This document shows, in pieces, positions 1 through 7,464 of a stretch of 43,185 bases of DNA. The position numbers and the translations under genes are program-made. Positions within the stretch are counted from its first letter, which is position 1. Every line of letters begins with the position of its first letter. Origin of the DNA: Actinoplanes sandaracinus (GTDB lineage Bacteria > Actinomycetota > Actinomycetes > Mycobacteriales > Micromonosporaceae); contig NZ_JASCTH010000005.1 of the NCBI RefSeq assembly GCF_030009775.1, positions 333,146 to 376,330 of the forward strand, read 5' to 3'. The notes under the pieces are model-generated. The model did no database searches. It was not told the DNA's origin and worked only from the letters and a program-made list of their open reading frames with translations.

Positions 1-17
1 CTCCACCATAGGTGGAG
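1..17. terminator. Short perfect hairpin downstream of the M4-M28 protease gene
   Basis: CTCCACC and GGTGGAG form a perfect 7-bp stem around a 3-base loop. It lies about 20 bases beyond the stop of the protease gene read on the minus strand. There is no U tract, which is usual for actinobacterial terminators. It sits on the window edge and could continue outside. Confidence 0.5.
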
Positions 18-35
18 CACGCCCGGTGACGAAGA

Positions 36-2975
36 TCAGAAGGTCAGGGCCCAGGAGTCCAGCGTTCCGGTATCCCCGCGGTACAGGTCACGGACCCGCA
101 GCTTCCAGGTGCCGGAGGCCTGCTCCGCGGAGGCGTCGACGGTGCTGCTCTGCTTGACGTCGTCGTCGCCGTCGAACCGGTTGGCCTTCTTGATCGAGTA
201 CTCGGTGCCGTCCGGTGCGATCAGGTGGATCTCCAGGTCGCCGCGGAATCCGTGCCGCACGTTGACGTCCACCTTCAGCGCGGCCGGCGCCTTGCCGGAG
301 CGTTGCACGGTGATCGGCGACTCCACCGCCGAGCGGTCCCGGATCGCGAAGTCGGCGGGGTTCTCCACCCGGGTGCCGGCCGGTTGCGCCGGGGCCTTCA
401 CCCCGGTCAGGGCCCAGACGGCGTGCGCGGCGACGTCGGCGTGCGTGTCGAGGGCGTCATGATCGACGTTGCCGGCGCCGTCACAGTCCTTGTGGTAGCA
501 CGGGTCGAACGGCTGCCCCGCCTGCCCGTCCCACCGTGCGGCCTGCGCCGGGCTCATCGTCGGCGCCAGGCTGAGCGTGGCGGTGCCACCGGTCGGGATG
601 CCGGCCGCCTTGAACGAGGCGTGGTCGGAGCGGCCCTTCAGGTCGGCGCTCTCCGGCTCGACACCCTCGGCCGTGAAACCGGAGCGCAACGCGGCGGCGA
701 TGGCCGTGCCCCTGGTGTCGTCACCGTAGACGAAGTACCCGGGGTTCGGCGATCCGATCATGTCGAAGTTCAGGTAGGCGGTCACCTTCGCCCGCTCGGC
801 GGCGCTCAGCGAGGCCACGTACGCCTTCGATCCGATCAGACCGTCCTCCTCGGCGCCCCACCAGCCGAAGCGGATGCCCTTGTCGCCGTTGGCGCCGGAG
901 GCGGCATAGGCGAGCGCGACCTCCAGGATGCCGGCCGACCCGGTGGCGTTGTCGTTGATGCCCGGCCCTTCCGCGACGCTGTCGAGGTGCGCCCCGAGCA
1001 TGACGACCCGGTTCGGGTCGCCACGCCCGGGCAGGTCGGCGATCAGGTTGTAACCCGTCTTGCCGGCGTGGGTGAACTGCTGGACCCGGGTGTTGTAACC
1101 GGCCGTGTCCAGGCGCTTCTTGAGGTAGTCGAGGGAGGCTTGGTAACCGGCGGTGCCGTGCGCCCGGTTGCCCCCGTTGGCCTGGGCGATCCGGGCGAAC
1201 TCGGCGAGGTCGGCCCGCAGCGCGGCGCCGTCGATGTCGGCGGCCCGGACGGTGGGCGTCCCGGGCGCGGAGGACCCCGGAGCACTGGGGCTGGGCGCCG
1301 TGCTCGGCGAGGCCGGTGCCGAGGCCGACGCTGACGGCGAGACCGGAGCCGACGGCTGCGTGACCGACGGCGACGGCTGCGGCGCCGTGACGGTGCAGGT
1401 CGGGTCGCCCTGCGCGGGCACGCTCACGGCGTCCCACGCCGCCTTGACCACGGCGAACTCGGCGCAGCTGTTCGGGTACAGCTCGCGGGCCGCCTCCAGC
1501 GTCGCCTTGCGGGCCTTGGTGTAGGTCCAGCCGGACGTCTTGCGCAGCAGCGCGTGGTAGAAGATCTCACCGGCCGGCCACAGCCCGATCCCGGTGACCC
1601 GGCTGCCGTTGCAGGTGGTGCTGGCCGGCTTGCCGGCCGGCGCGGAACCCTCGGCGGTCAGGTAGAACCAGTGGTTGAGCGGGCCGGCGGCCGAGTGCAC
1701 CTCGGTGTTCGGGATCGACGCCGACCAGCAGTTCGGGTCGCCGACGGCCGACGGGTTGTGCATGTTGCGGATCGGGCCGCGCCCGGAGAGGTTGACCTCC
1801 TCGCCGACCAGGTAGTCGGCCGGGTCGTTCGGGTTCGCGGCGAAGTGCTCGGCGAGGGTGCCGAAGATGTCGCCGGTCGCCTCGTTGAGGCCGCCGGTCT
1901 CGTTGGTGGTGCCGCGGCTGCCGCCCGGAGTGTGGCAGAAGACGCCGTGGCCGAGCTCGTGGGCGACCACGTCGACCGAGTTCACCTGGCGGGCGCCGTC
2001 GCTGGTCCGGCCGTACTTCGTCTGGTCGCGGTTCGCGTCGCCGGTTCCGGCGCAGCTGTAGAAGGCGTTGACGTCGTTGAGCCCCACGAACATCGACGCG
2101 GTGCCGCCCTTGCCGTCGATGCCGTTGCGGTTGAACTTGGTCTTCAGCATGTCCCACATCACGCCGCCGGCGTACTGGGTGTCGACGCCGCCGGTCGGCA
2201 GGTCGCCGCCGGCGCCGTTGCCCCACTTGTCGTCGGTGTCGGCGAGCACCTTGCCGGTGCGGTCGTCGAGCGTCCGCATCCCGCCGCGCGCCGGGTCCCG
2301 CATCTCGAACCCGCCGGCGCCGGAGGTGGTGCCGATCGTGACCTGACCGCCGTAGTGGCCCTGCCCGGTGCCACCGGTGATCTCGTCCCACGATCCCGCG
2401 TACTGGCCGGTCCGCGCGTCGACGTAGGCGTGCGCGCGGCTCGTCTCGCTGTCGACGACGACCTCCCACACCAGGCGGTCCTTGCCTTCGGCGATCACGC
2501 CGAGCGTCGGTTCCTGGCGCACGGTTCCCTGGTGCTTGCCGAGCGCCACCGACTTCGCCTTGGCGGCGCCGACCTTGGGCGTCGTGGCGACGTCGACCTC
2601 ATCCGCCGGGACGCTGCTGCCCTTGACGGTGCCCTTGGCGTCGGTGACGACGACGACGTCGCCGCCGACGAAGACCGGGAGATCGTTGTACGTACGTGAG
2701 TAGCTCACGTAGTTGAGGCCGCGTGGGGTGGTGATCACCGACTGGCGCGTGTAGGTCGCGTCCGGGTCCTTCGTGAACCCGGTGGAGGTGCCGGTCACGT
2801 ACTGGTCGGCGGCGGCAGCGGAACTGACCGCGCCGCCGTCGGAGAAGTCCGGCTCCGGAATCTGGCCGGTACCCGGGTAGCCGGCCGTGTACGCCGCTCC
2901 CAGTCCGAGCATGACCAGTGTGACGCTGCTGAGCGCGGTGACGCGCAGCGCCCTTCTGCTGCGGGAACGCCTCAC
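36..2975 (-). CDS. Secreted M4 metalloprotease fused to M28 aminopeptidase and P domain
   Basis: This is an exported protein of about 979 residues with two separate zinc peptidase units. It has an Arg-rich signal peptide, an FTP/PepSY-type propeptide (to about residue 195), and a thermolysin-like M4 domain with HELGH at about 339-343 and the downstream Glu in GGLNEATGD. A Pro/Ser/Thr/Ala linker (about 530-580) leads to an M28 aminopeptidase domain (about 585-855). That domain keeps the metal-ligand motifs AHLDS, NDNATGS, EED, NFDM and SDH. A proprotein-convertase P domain forms the last 110 or so residues. A further in-frame TTG 15 bases upstream lies within the Shine-Dalgarno sequence GGGAGGA, so the GTG at 2975 is preferred. 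M4 enzymes are endopeptidases and M28 enzymes remove N-terminal residues, so the fusion could cut proteins and trim the products (inference). Single-domain versions are common; the combination is unusual. Confidence 0.9.
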   Translation of the reverse strand: MRRSRSRRALRVTALSSVTLVMLGLGAAYTAGYPGTGQIPEPDFSDGGAVSSAAAADQYVTGTSTGFTKDPDATYTRQSVITTPRGLNYVSYSRTYNDLPVFVGGDVVVVTDAKGTVKGSSVPADEVDVATTPKVGAAKAKSVALGKHQGTVRQEPTLGVIAEGKDRLVWEVVVDSETSRAHAYVDARTGQYAGSWDEITGGTGQGHYGGQVTIGTTSGAGGFEMRDPARGGMRTLDDRTGKVLADTDDKWGNGAGGDLPTGGVDTQYAGGVMWDMLKTKFNRNGIDGKGGTASMFVGLNDVNAFYSCAGTGDANRDQTKYGRTSDGARQVNSVDVVAHELGHGVFCHTPGGSRGTTNETGGLNEATGDIFGTLAEHFAANPNDPADYLVGEEVNLSGRGPIRNMHNPSAVGDPNCWSASIPNTEVHSAAGPLNHWFYLTAEGSAPAGKPASTTCNGSRVTGIGLWPAGEIFYHALLRKTSGWTYTKARKATLEAARELYPNSCAEFAVVKAAWDAVSVPAQGDPTCTVTAPQPSPSVTQPSAPVSPSASASAPASPSTAPSPSAPGSSAPGTPTVRAADIDGAALRADLAEFARIAQANGGNRAHGTAGYQASLDYLKKRLDTAGYNTRVQQFTHAGKTGYNLIADLPGRGDPNRVVMLGAHLDSVAEGPGINDNATGSAGILEVALAYAASGANGDKGIRFGWWGAEEDGLIGSKAYVASLSAAERAKVTAYLNFDMIGSPNPGYFVYGDDTRGTAIAAALRSGFTAEGVEPESADLKGRSDHASFKAAGIPTGGTATLSLAPTMSPAQAARWDGQAGQPFDPCYHKDCDGAGNVDHDALDTHADVAAHAVWALTGVKAPAQPAGTRVENPADFAIRDRSAVESPITVQRSGKAPAALKVDVNVRHGFRGDLEIHLIAPDGTEYSIKKANRFDGDDDVKQSSTVDASAEQASGTWKLRVRDLYRGDTGTLDSWALTF

Positions 2976-3109
2976 TGACGGTCCTCCCAAGGCTCAAAGT
3001 CGATCTCTGCGTGCCGCGAGAGTCTCGCCGTGTCTGCCTTAAGAGCACCGGAAGGTTAGCTATCGGACCGGTAACGACATGCCGATGTCGGTCGATGCGC
3101 CGGAACGGC

Positions 3110-3242
3110 TCAGAAGCCATGCCCCTCGATGGTCCGCGCCGCCGGGCCGCTGGTCACAAGCCGTACCCGCTCGATGAGCCGCGCCGCCGGGCCGCCGGTC
3201 AGGAGCCGTATTCCTCGATGATCTGCGCTGCCGGGCCGCTGT
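3110..3242 (-). repeat. Three imperfect tandem copies of a 44-45 bp unit at a gene's 3' end
   Basis: On the minus strand three consecutive units (3242-3199, 3198-3154, 3153-3110) of 44, 45 and 44 bases share a core of the form CGGCCCGGCGGCGCGG followed by ATCGAG. Each unit ends in TGA. The first unit is the last 14 or so codons and stop of the small membrane-anchored protein gene. The other two lie just past the stop. Confidence 0.85.
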
Positions 3243-3771
3243 TCCAGTAGGCGGTGACGACGGAGGTGTGACCGGGCCCGGACAGTCGCGTCACCACCAC
3301 GGTGTCGCTGCGCCGGTCGGTGGTGACCACATAACCGGGCAGCGGGTCGGCGCCGACCACGTCCACCCGGGTCGACGAGTACGCCACGGTGGCGGTGCCA
3401 CCGTCGGCGGTGACCCGGTAGCGGGGCCGCCGGTCCGGTTCCGACGGCGACGGCGACGCGCTCGGCGCGGCGGTGGCCGAAGCCGTGTCGGCCGGGCGGC
3501 TGGTGGCGGTCCGGCTGGGCGTGGGTGTGGAAGCGGCCCGGGACGGGCGGGCCTTCGAGGGGCTGGCGGCCGGACTGGGCGGCGCGGCCGGACTGGGCGT
3601 CTCGGCGAGCCCGAACCGGATCTCGGTGTACCGGCGGTTGACGTCGATCGCCACCGGCGGCTCGTCGGTGATCGCCGGAGCGATACCGAGCCGGACGCCG
3701 AACCAGGACACAGTGACGGCGGTGACCGTCACAGCGAGCCACCCCGCGATATATCTCCAGCTCCGGCCCAT
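3199..3771 (-). CDS. Membrane-anchored protein of unknown function
   Basis: About 190 residues starting MGRSWRY. One membrane helix lies near residues 6-26. It is followed by a short folded-looking segment, a Ser/Pro/Ala/Thr-rich stretch typical of actinobacterial cell-wall spacers (about 60-110), and a C-terminal domain of about 75 residues ending in GPAAQIIEEYGS. An in-frame start further upstream at 3849 would overlap the divergent response regulator. The ATG at 3771 (or a GTG 6 bases before it) leaves a 33-base divergent gap and puts the helix at the N-terminus. I do not recognise the family. The pairing with the regulator suggests common control, but this is not shown. Confidence 0.65.
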   Translation of the reverse strand: MGRSWRYIAGWLAVTVTAVTVSWFGVRLGIAPAITDEPPVAIDVNRRYTEIRFGLAETPSPAAPPSPAASPSKARPSRAASTPTPSRTATSRPADTASATAAPSASPSPSEPDRRPRYRVTADGGTATVAYSSTRVDVVGADPLPGYVVTTDRRSDTVVVTRLSGPGHTSVVTAYWNSGPAAQIIEEYGS

Positions 3772-3792
3772 GGTCACATTCTGCACGAGCGA

Positions 3793-3798
3793 TACGGT
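3793..3798 (+). promoter_or_regulatory. Leaderless -10 element of the response regulator gene
   Basis: TACGGT ends 6 bases before the ATG at 3805, and no Shine-Dalgarno sequence precedes that ATG. The spacing puts the transcription start at or next to the start codon. No convincing -35 is seen. Confidence 0.45.
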
Positions 3799-3804
3799 GG
3801 TGCA

Positions 3805-4488
3805 ATGCCCCAGGTGCTGGTGATCGAGGACGACGATGATGTCCGGCATGCGCTCGGCCGGTTACTCTCCGCTACCGGACACGAGACGCGATTGTGTGCC
3901 ACCGCGCTCGACGGTCTGCGTGAGGTGGCGGCGTGGCCGCCGGACGTCGTGGTGCTCGACCTCGGGCTCCCGGACCTGGACGGCGCGGCGGTGCTGCGCC
4001 GCATCCGGGCCACCTCCCAGGTGCCGATCGTCGTCGCCACCGCGCGGGAGGAGGAGAGCGAAATGATCCGGCTGCTGCGCGCCGGGGCCGACGACTACGT
4101 CGTCAAGCCCTACTCGGCCGAACAGATCGAGGCGCGGATCGCCGCCGTGCTGCGCCGGGGCGGCGGTGGCACGGCGGCGACCGAGCTGACGGTGGGCGGG
4201 CTGACACTGGACCCGCAGGCGCGCACGGCCACTCTCGACGGGGTGCCGCTGCAGCTGTCCCGGCTCGAGTTCGACCTGCTGGCGTACCTGATGCAGCGGG
4301 CCGGCAAGGTGGTCACCCGCCGGCAGTTGCTGACCGGGGTCTGGCCGGCCGAGAGCCGGTCGCTGGAGACCGTCGACGTCCACGTGACGTGGCTGCGGCG
4401 CAAGCTCGGCGAACGGGCCGCCCAGCCGCGGTACCTGCACACCGTACGCGGCGTGGGGATCCGCCTGTCCCCGCCGGAGGCCGTCTAG
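3805..4488 (+). CDS. OmpR/PhoB-family response regulator (orphan)
   Basis: 227 residues. The receiver domain (about 1-115) has the acidic cluster EDDDD at 8-12, the phospho-acceptor Asp52 in VVVLDLGLPDLDG, Thr79 and Lys101 (VVKPY). The C-terminal winged-helix domain (about 130-225) has the usual ending HTVRGVGIRL. It should bind DNA as a phosphorylated dimer. No histidine kinase gene adjoins it; the only kinase in the window (12666-14813) is about 8 kb away. The start was chosen because the receiver fold begins there and because of the closely placed -10. Its TAG stop shares the palindrome CTAG with the TAG stop of the convergent PilZ gene. Confidence 0.93.
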   Translation: MPQVLVIEDDDDVRHALGRLLSATGHETRLCATALDGLREVAAWPPDVVVLDLGLPDLDGAAVLRRIRATSQVPIVVATAREEESEMIRLLRAGADDYVVKPYSAEQIEARIAAVLRRGGGGTAATELTVGGLTLDPQARTATLDGVPLQLSRLEFDLLAYLMQRAGKVVTRRQLLTGVWPAESRSLETVDVHVTWLRRKLGERAAQPRYLHTVRGVGIRLSPPEAV

Positions 4489-5159
4489 GCGTGCGTGTGG
4501 CGGCGGCGCTCGCCGATCTCCCAGGAGTAGACGTACTGCCGGATCAACTGGGCCACGTCCTCGACGGCGTCGAAGGTGAGGATCAGGTGCTGGCCCGGGT
4601 CTCCGTGGGGAGCCTGGCGCACCGTGTGCACCCGGCCGCTCAACTCCGCCTCGCTGGCGCCCAGCCACACTCGGGCCAGCACCCGGTCGCCGGCGGCCAG
4701 CGATGTGGGCTCGTCGATCCAGCAGCGCAGCCCGCCCTCGCTGATGTCCAGCAGCACCCCTTCGGCCGGCTGGCCGCTCACCTCGGCGTCGAGGCGTACG
4801 ACCGCGCCGGCGCCGCCGCGGACGAACCGCCGCCGGTTGTCGTGCCGAGCGGGGGCCGTGGGCACGAGCGTCCACCGCAGCGGAGCCGTGGCGGACACTG
4901 CGATCAGCCGGCTGGGCACCACGATGCGGGTGCGCGGCGGAGCCCAGAAGACCTCGAACTCGTGGCCCGGTTCGAGGACGGCCGGGCCGGCGATCTCCAG
5001 GGGGGCCGCCACGCTGAACGAGTCGCCGTCGACCGCCTCCAGCCGTGAGCGGAAGTTCACGCCCTCGCCGAGAACGAGGAACACCGGAGCGCCGATCTGC
5101 GGCCAGTCGATCGCAGCGATCTCCGAGGCGGTCATCGAATCAGCTTGGTTGATCATCAT
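4485..5159 (-). CDS. PilZ-domain cyclic di-GMP-binding protein
   Basis: 224 residues. The N-terminal half (about 20-105) resembles the YcgR-type flanking barrel. The C-terminal PilZ domain (about 107-210) carries both nucleotide-binding motifs: RxxxR as R110-RFV-R114, and DxSxxG as D138-I-S140-EG-G143. Such proteins change partner binding when c-di-GMP is bound and control motility, surface traits or development. There is no diguanylate cyclase or flagellar gene nearby, so the output is unknown. The gene converges on the response regulator and overlaps it by 3 bases at the stops. The ATG at 5159 follows GAGGGTGA closely; a second ATG comes directly after it. Confidence 0.9.
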   Translation of the reverse strand: MMINQADSMTASEIAAIDWPQIGAPVFLVLGEGVNFRSRLEAVDGDSFSVAAPLEIAGPAVLEPGHEFEVFWAPPRTRIVVPSRLIAVSATAPLRWTLVPTAPARHDNRRRFVRGGAGAVVRLDAEVSGQPAEGVLLDISEGGLRCWIDEPTSLAAGDRVLARVWLGASEAELSGRVHTVRQAPHGDPGQHLILTFDAVEDVAQLIRQYVYSWEIGERRRHTHA

Positions 5160-5264
5160 TCACCCTCTGCGGCAACCCGTTACGGCCGGTCCTGGCCCAC
5201 TCCTCCTATCGACGAGGGGACCGGCGGACCTGAGAAAGCCCGCCGGCCTGTTACGGCGGACTCC

Positions 5265-5834
5265 CTACTTGCCCGTCTTCGGGGTGACCTTGAACTCAGG
5301 GCAGTGCGACGTCGGCTCCTCCGTCGTGGCGCTCAGGCCGAGGTCGCCGAGCGCCCGGACCGACGCCTTGGTGATCGCCCGGAGACCGCGTTGCGGCTGG
5401 AAGCTCTGCACGGCGCTGGTGTACATGCCGCCGTCGGCGGGATAGACCACCAGCCGCATGCCGTCGATGTAGGCACAGGCCGCCTCGTCACGCCCCCAGC
5501 CCATGATGTGGCGCCCGCGGTACGTCTCGAAGAAGCCGGACTTCTTGGCCTTGTCAGCGGCCGGTTTGCTCGGGGCCACCGCCGCCTTGGTCGGAGCGGC
5601 CGCCGGCTTACTCGTGACCGCCGCCGCCGTGGTCGGAGCGGCCGCCGGCTTGGTCGGGGCCACCGCCGACGCACTCGGAGCGGCCGCCGGGACGCCGGGG
5701 TCGGGGTTGTCGGCGGCGATCGCCAGGCCCGCCGTGGTCATCACACCGACGGTGGCGGCCAGGATGGTGACCGTCCGCCCGACGGTGCCCCGGATCGCTG
5801 CCCGCTTCATTTCCTGCTGCATTGAAATCATCAC
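5265..5834 (-). CDS. MelC1-like tyrosinase caddie paralogue with Ala/Pro/Lys spacer
   Basis: About 189 residues; starts at 5834, 5822 or 5810 are all possible. A Sec-type signal peptide precedes an Ala/Pro/Lys/Thr spacer (about 47-98) with repeated KPAAAPT units. The C-terminal domain (about 100-168) matches MelC1 cofactors: FFETYRGRHIMG corresponds to FDELYKGRRIRG of the neighbouring MelC1, and the ends RAITKASVRALGDL also correspond. MelC1 delivers copper to apo-tyrosinase and inserts a Tyr from an HYDP motif into the active site. Here the equivalent segment is SFQP, with Phe145 in place of that Tyr and no His. The signal lacks twin arginines, unlike the neighbour. Divergent position next to melC1-melC2 supports a tyrosinase-related role, perhaps in the wall. 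Whether it binds copper is unknown. Confidence 0.7.
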   Translation of the reverse strand: MMISMQQEMKRAAIRGTVGRTVTILAATVGVMTTAGLAIAADNPDPGVPAAAPSASAVAPTKPAAAPTTAAAVTSKPAAAPTKAAVAPSKPAADKAKKSGFFETYRGRHIMGWGRDEAACAYIDGMRLVVYPADGGMYTSAVQSFQPQRGLRAITKASVRALGDLGLSATTEEPTSHCPEFKVTPKTGK

Positions 5835-6065
5835 CCTACGCGTTAATCATCGACGTTCTGAAGTCTATTACTGGACCACGTTGCCAGCGTTTTCCGATCC
5901 TAGCGCAGTAAACGATTAAGGGCCCGGTACCCGAACGGCGAGAACGGCGATACTTTTGGTGAGCGTGTCACCCGTTTCCTTTCGCCCGACAGCGGCGATT
6001 ATCACCTCGGCCGCCAATCTGTTTCCTGGCACGACCCGCCGGTACGCGCATAGTAAAGGATTCCC
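5835..6065. other. Divergent control region between the two caddie genes
   Basis: 231 bases, more AT-rich than the genes. It contains a 9-base tandem repeat GAACGGCGA x2 near 5934-5951 and a small inverted repeat GGTGA-N5-TCACC near 5959-5973. An AAAGGA ribosome site lies just before melC1. No promoter could be assigned firmly. Confidence 0.4.
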
Positions 6066-6497
6066 ATGAATGACATCAATCGTCGCGACGTCCTGCGTTA
6101 CGGGGCAGCCGGCGCCGTCACCGCCGCGACCGCCCTCGCCGCGGGGCAGGCGCTGGCCGGGCCCAAGCCCATCCCCCTCCCCCTTGACCCGCGGGACTTC
6201 GACGAGCTCTACAAGGGCAGGCGCATCCGGGGCAGGCTCCTCGGCCTCGGCCGCGACGAGCTGCACATCAACAACAAGAAGCTGGCGCTCACGGCCATCA
6301 GCACCCTGTTCTTCCCGGAGGACGGCTCGGAGCCGTACGTGGCGATGGGTTACATCAGCGCCATCAACCACTACGACCCGGTGGAGATCGTCGAGGGCCG
6401 GAACCAGGACTGCCTCAAGAAGCTGAGCCGGAAGGTCGTCGACATTCTGGGGGATCTCGAACTCGGTGACGAGGCCGCGAAGGGCCACCAGCACTGA
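6066..6497 (+). CDS. melC1: Tyrosinase copper-transfer cofactor MelC1 (caddie)
   Basis: 143 residues. The N-terminus has a twin-arginine signal (NRRDVLR, then a hydrophobic Ala-rich run to about residue 31). The cofactor domain begins with FDELYKGRRIRG (45-56). It contains the caddie motif HYDP with His102 and Tyr103, the Tyr that enters the tyrosinase active site in Streptomyces MelC1. A Cys at 116 and a His-containing C-terminus could also handle copper. In Streptomyces the Tat signal of MelC1 also exports its bound partner MelC2, which has no signal of its own; the same arrangement holds here. melC2 follows after 56 bases on the same strand, so the two are probably one operon. The ATG at 6066 follows AAAGGA. 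Confidence 0.9.
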   Translation: MNDINRRDVLRYGAAGAVTAATALAAGQALAGPKPIPLPLDPRDFDELYKGRRIRGRLLGLGRDELHINNKKLALTAISTLFFPEDGSEPYVAMGYISAINHYDPVEIVEGRNQDCLKKLSRKVVDILGDLELGDEAAKGHQH

Positions 6498-6553
6498 CTC
6501 GCGGCATCCCATCGGCGCACCGCATTCCCCCCGACGTGAAAGGCGACTGACCA

Positions 6554-7363
6554 ATGGCCGTCGTACGCAAGAGCATCGCCGCCATGACGAGCGCGGAGAA
6601 GATCACTTTCGTGAACGCTCTCCGCCGGTTCAAGACCACCTCCGCCAACGGGCGCAACTACAACTGGTACATCGACCAGCACATCACCTATTTCGCGCGC
6701 ACCAACGACAACATCAGCCACGCTCACCAGTCGCCGTCGTTCTTCCCGTGGCACCGGGAATATCTCCGGCTGCTGGAGCTGGACCTGCAGACGGTCAGCG
6801 GCAACCCGGCGGTCTTCATCCCGTACTGGGACTGGACCGGCTCGGCCTCGCCGTTCACCGCCGACTTCCTCGGCTCGATCACCAACGGCAGTGTCTCCAG
6901 CGGCAACTTCAGCCCCTCCTGGGGCTGGACGATGTACCGGAGCAGCATCGCCACCAGCTTCCTGCAGCGCAGGGTCGGCCAGAACGCCAGCCGCCCCACC
7001 GCTGCCCAGGTGAACACCGTGCAGAGCTACACGGTGTACGACCAGTCGCCGTGGAACGCGTCCGTGTCGAACAGCTACCGCAACCGCAACGAGATCGAGC
7101 TGCACAACCGCGTGCACAACTACGTCGGCGGCCACATGGCCACCCGGGAGGCCCCGAACGACCCGGCGTTCTGGCTGCACCACTGCAACATCGACCGCCT
7201 GTGGTGGCTGTGGCAGAGCAGCCGTGGCATCGACACCTACCAGCCGCGGACCGGATTCACGTCCGGCGTCGTCGACAACAACGAGACGATGCGCCCGTTC
7301 GGCGCCGGCCGCACTCCGTCGGCGGTGCGCGACATCACCCCGCTCGGCTACAGCTACGCCTGA
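6554..7363 (+). CDS. melC2: Tyrosinase MelC2 (type 3 dicopper monophenol oxidase)
   Basis: 269 residues, close to the 273 or so of Streptomyces MelC2. It oxidises monophenols and o-diphenols to quinones, the first step of melanin formation. Copper A ligands are most likely His43, His58 and His67 (H-x14-H-x8-H, with FPWHREYL around the third). Copper B ligands are His184, His188 (HNRVH) and His210 in FWLHHCNIDRLWWLW. The spacings for copper B (+4, +22) are the same as in Streptomyces enzymes. There is no signal peptide, so export probably depends on MelC1. The stop is followed by a strong bidirectional hairpin separating it from the convergent protease gene. Confidence 0.95.
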   Translation: MAVVRKSIAAMTSAEKITFVNALRRFKTTSANGRNYNWYIDQHITYFARTNDNISHAHQSPSFFPWHREYLRLLELDLQTVSGNPAVFIPYWDWTGSASPFTADFLGSITNGSVSSGNFSPSWGWTMYRSSIATSFLQRRVGQNASRPTAAQVNTVQSYTVYDQSPWNASVSNSYRNRNEIELHNRVHNYVGGHMATREAPNDPAFWLHHCNIDRLWWLWQSSRGIDTYQPRTGFTSGVVDNNETMRPFGAGRTPSAVRDITPLGYSYA

Positions 7364-7411
7364 GGCTTCCCGGCGGATCGGAGGTCGCCGAGGGCCTCGC
7401 CAAGAAACCGC

Positions 7412-7453
7412 CTCCGGCGCCGGCGGCCTCCATGGGGGCCACCGGCGCCGGAG
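7412..7453. terminator. Bidirectional terminator between melC2 and the second M4 protease
   Basis: CTCCGGCGCCGG (7412-7423) pairs perfectly with CCGGCGCCGGAG (7442-7453). An inner GGCC/GGCC pairing (7425-7428 with 7437-7440) extends the stem past one mismatch. It sits between convergent stops at 7363 and 7465 and can act on both strands. Confidence 0.85.
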
Positions 7454-7464
7454 CTGTCAGAGGG

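Noticed and set aside
3268..3804. N-terminal extension of the response regulator
   Set aside because: It is antisense to the membrane-anchored protein gene, Arg/Gly-rich and without a fold; the receiver domain begins at 3805.
5959..5973. GGTGA-N5-TCACC as an operator of the tyrosinase locus
   Set aside because: Five-base arms are expected often by chance in this sequence; listed only as part of the control region.
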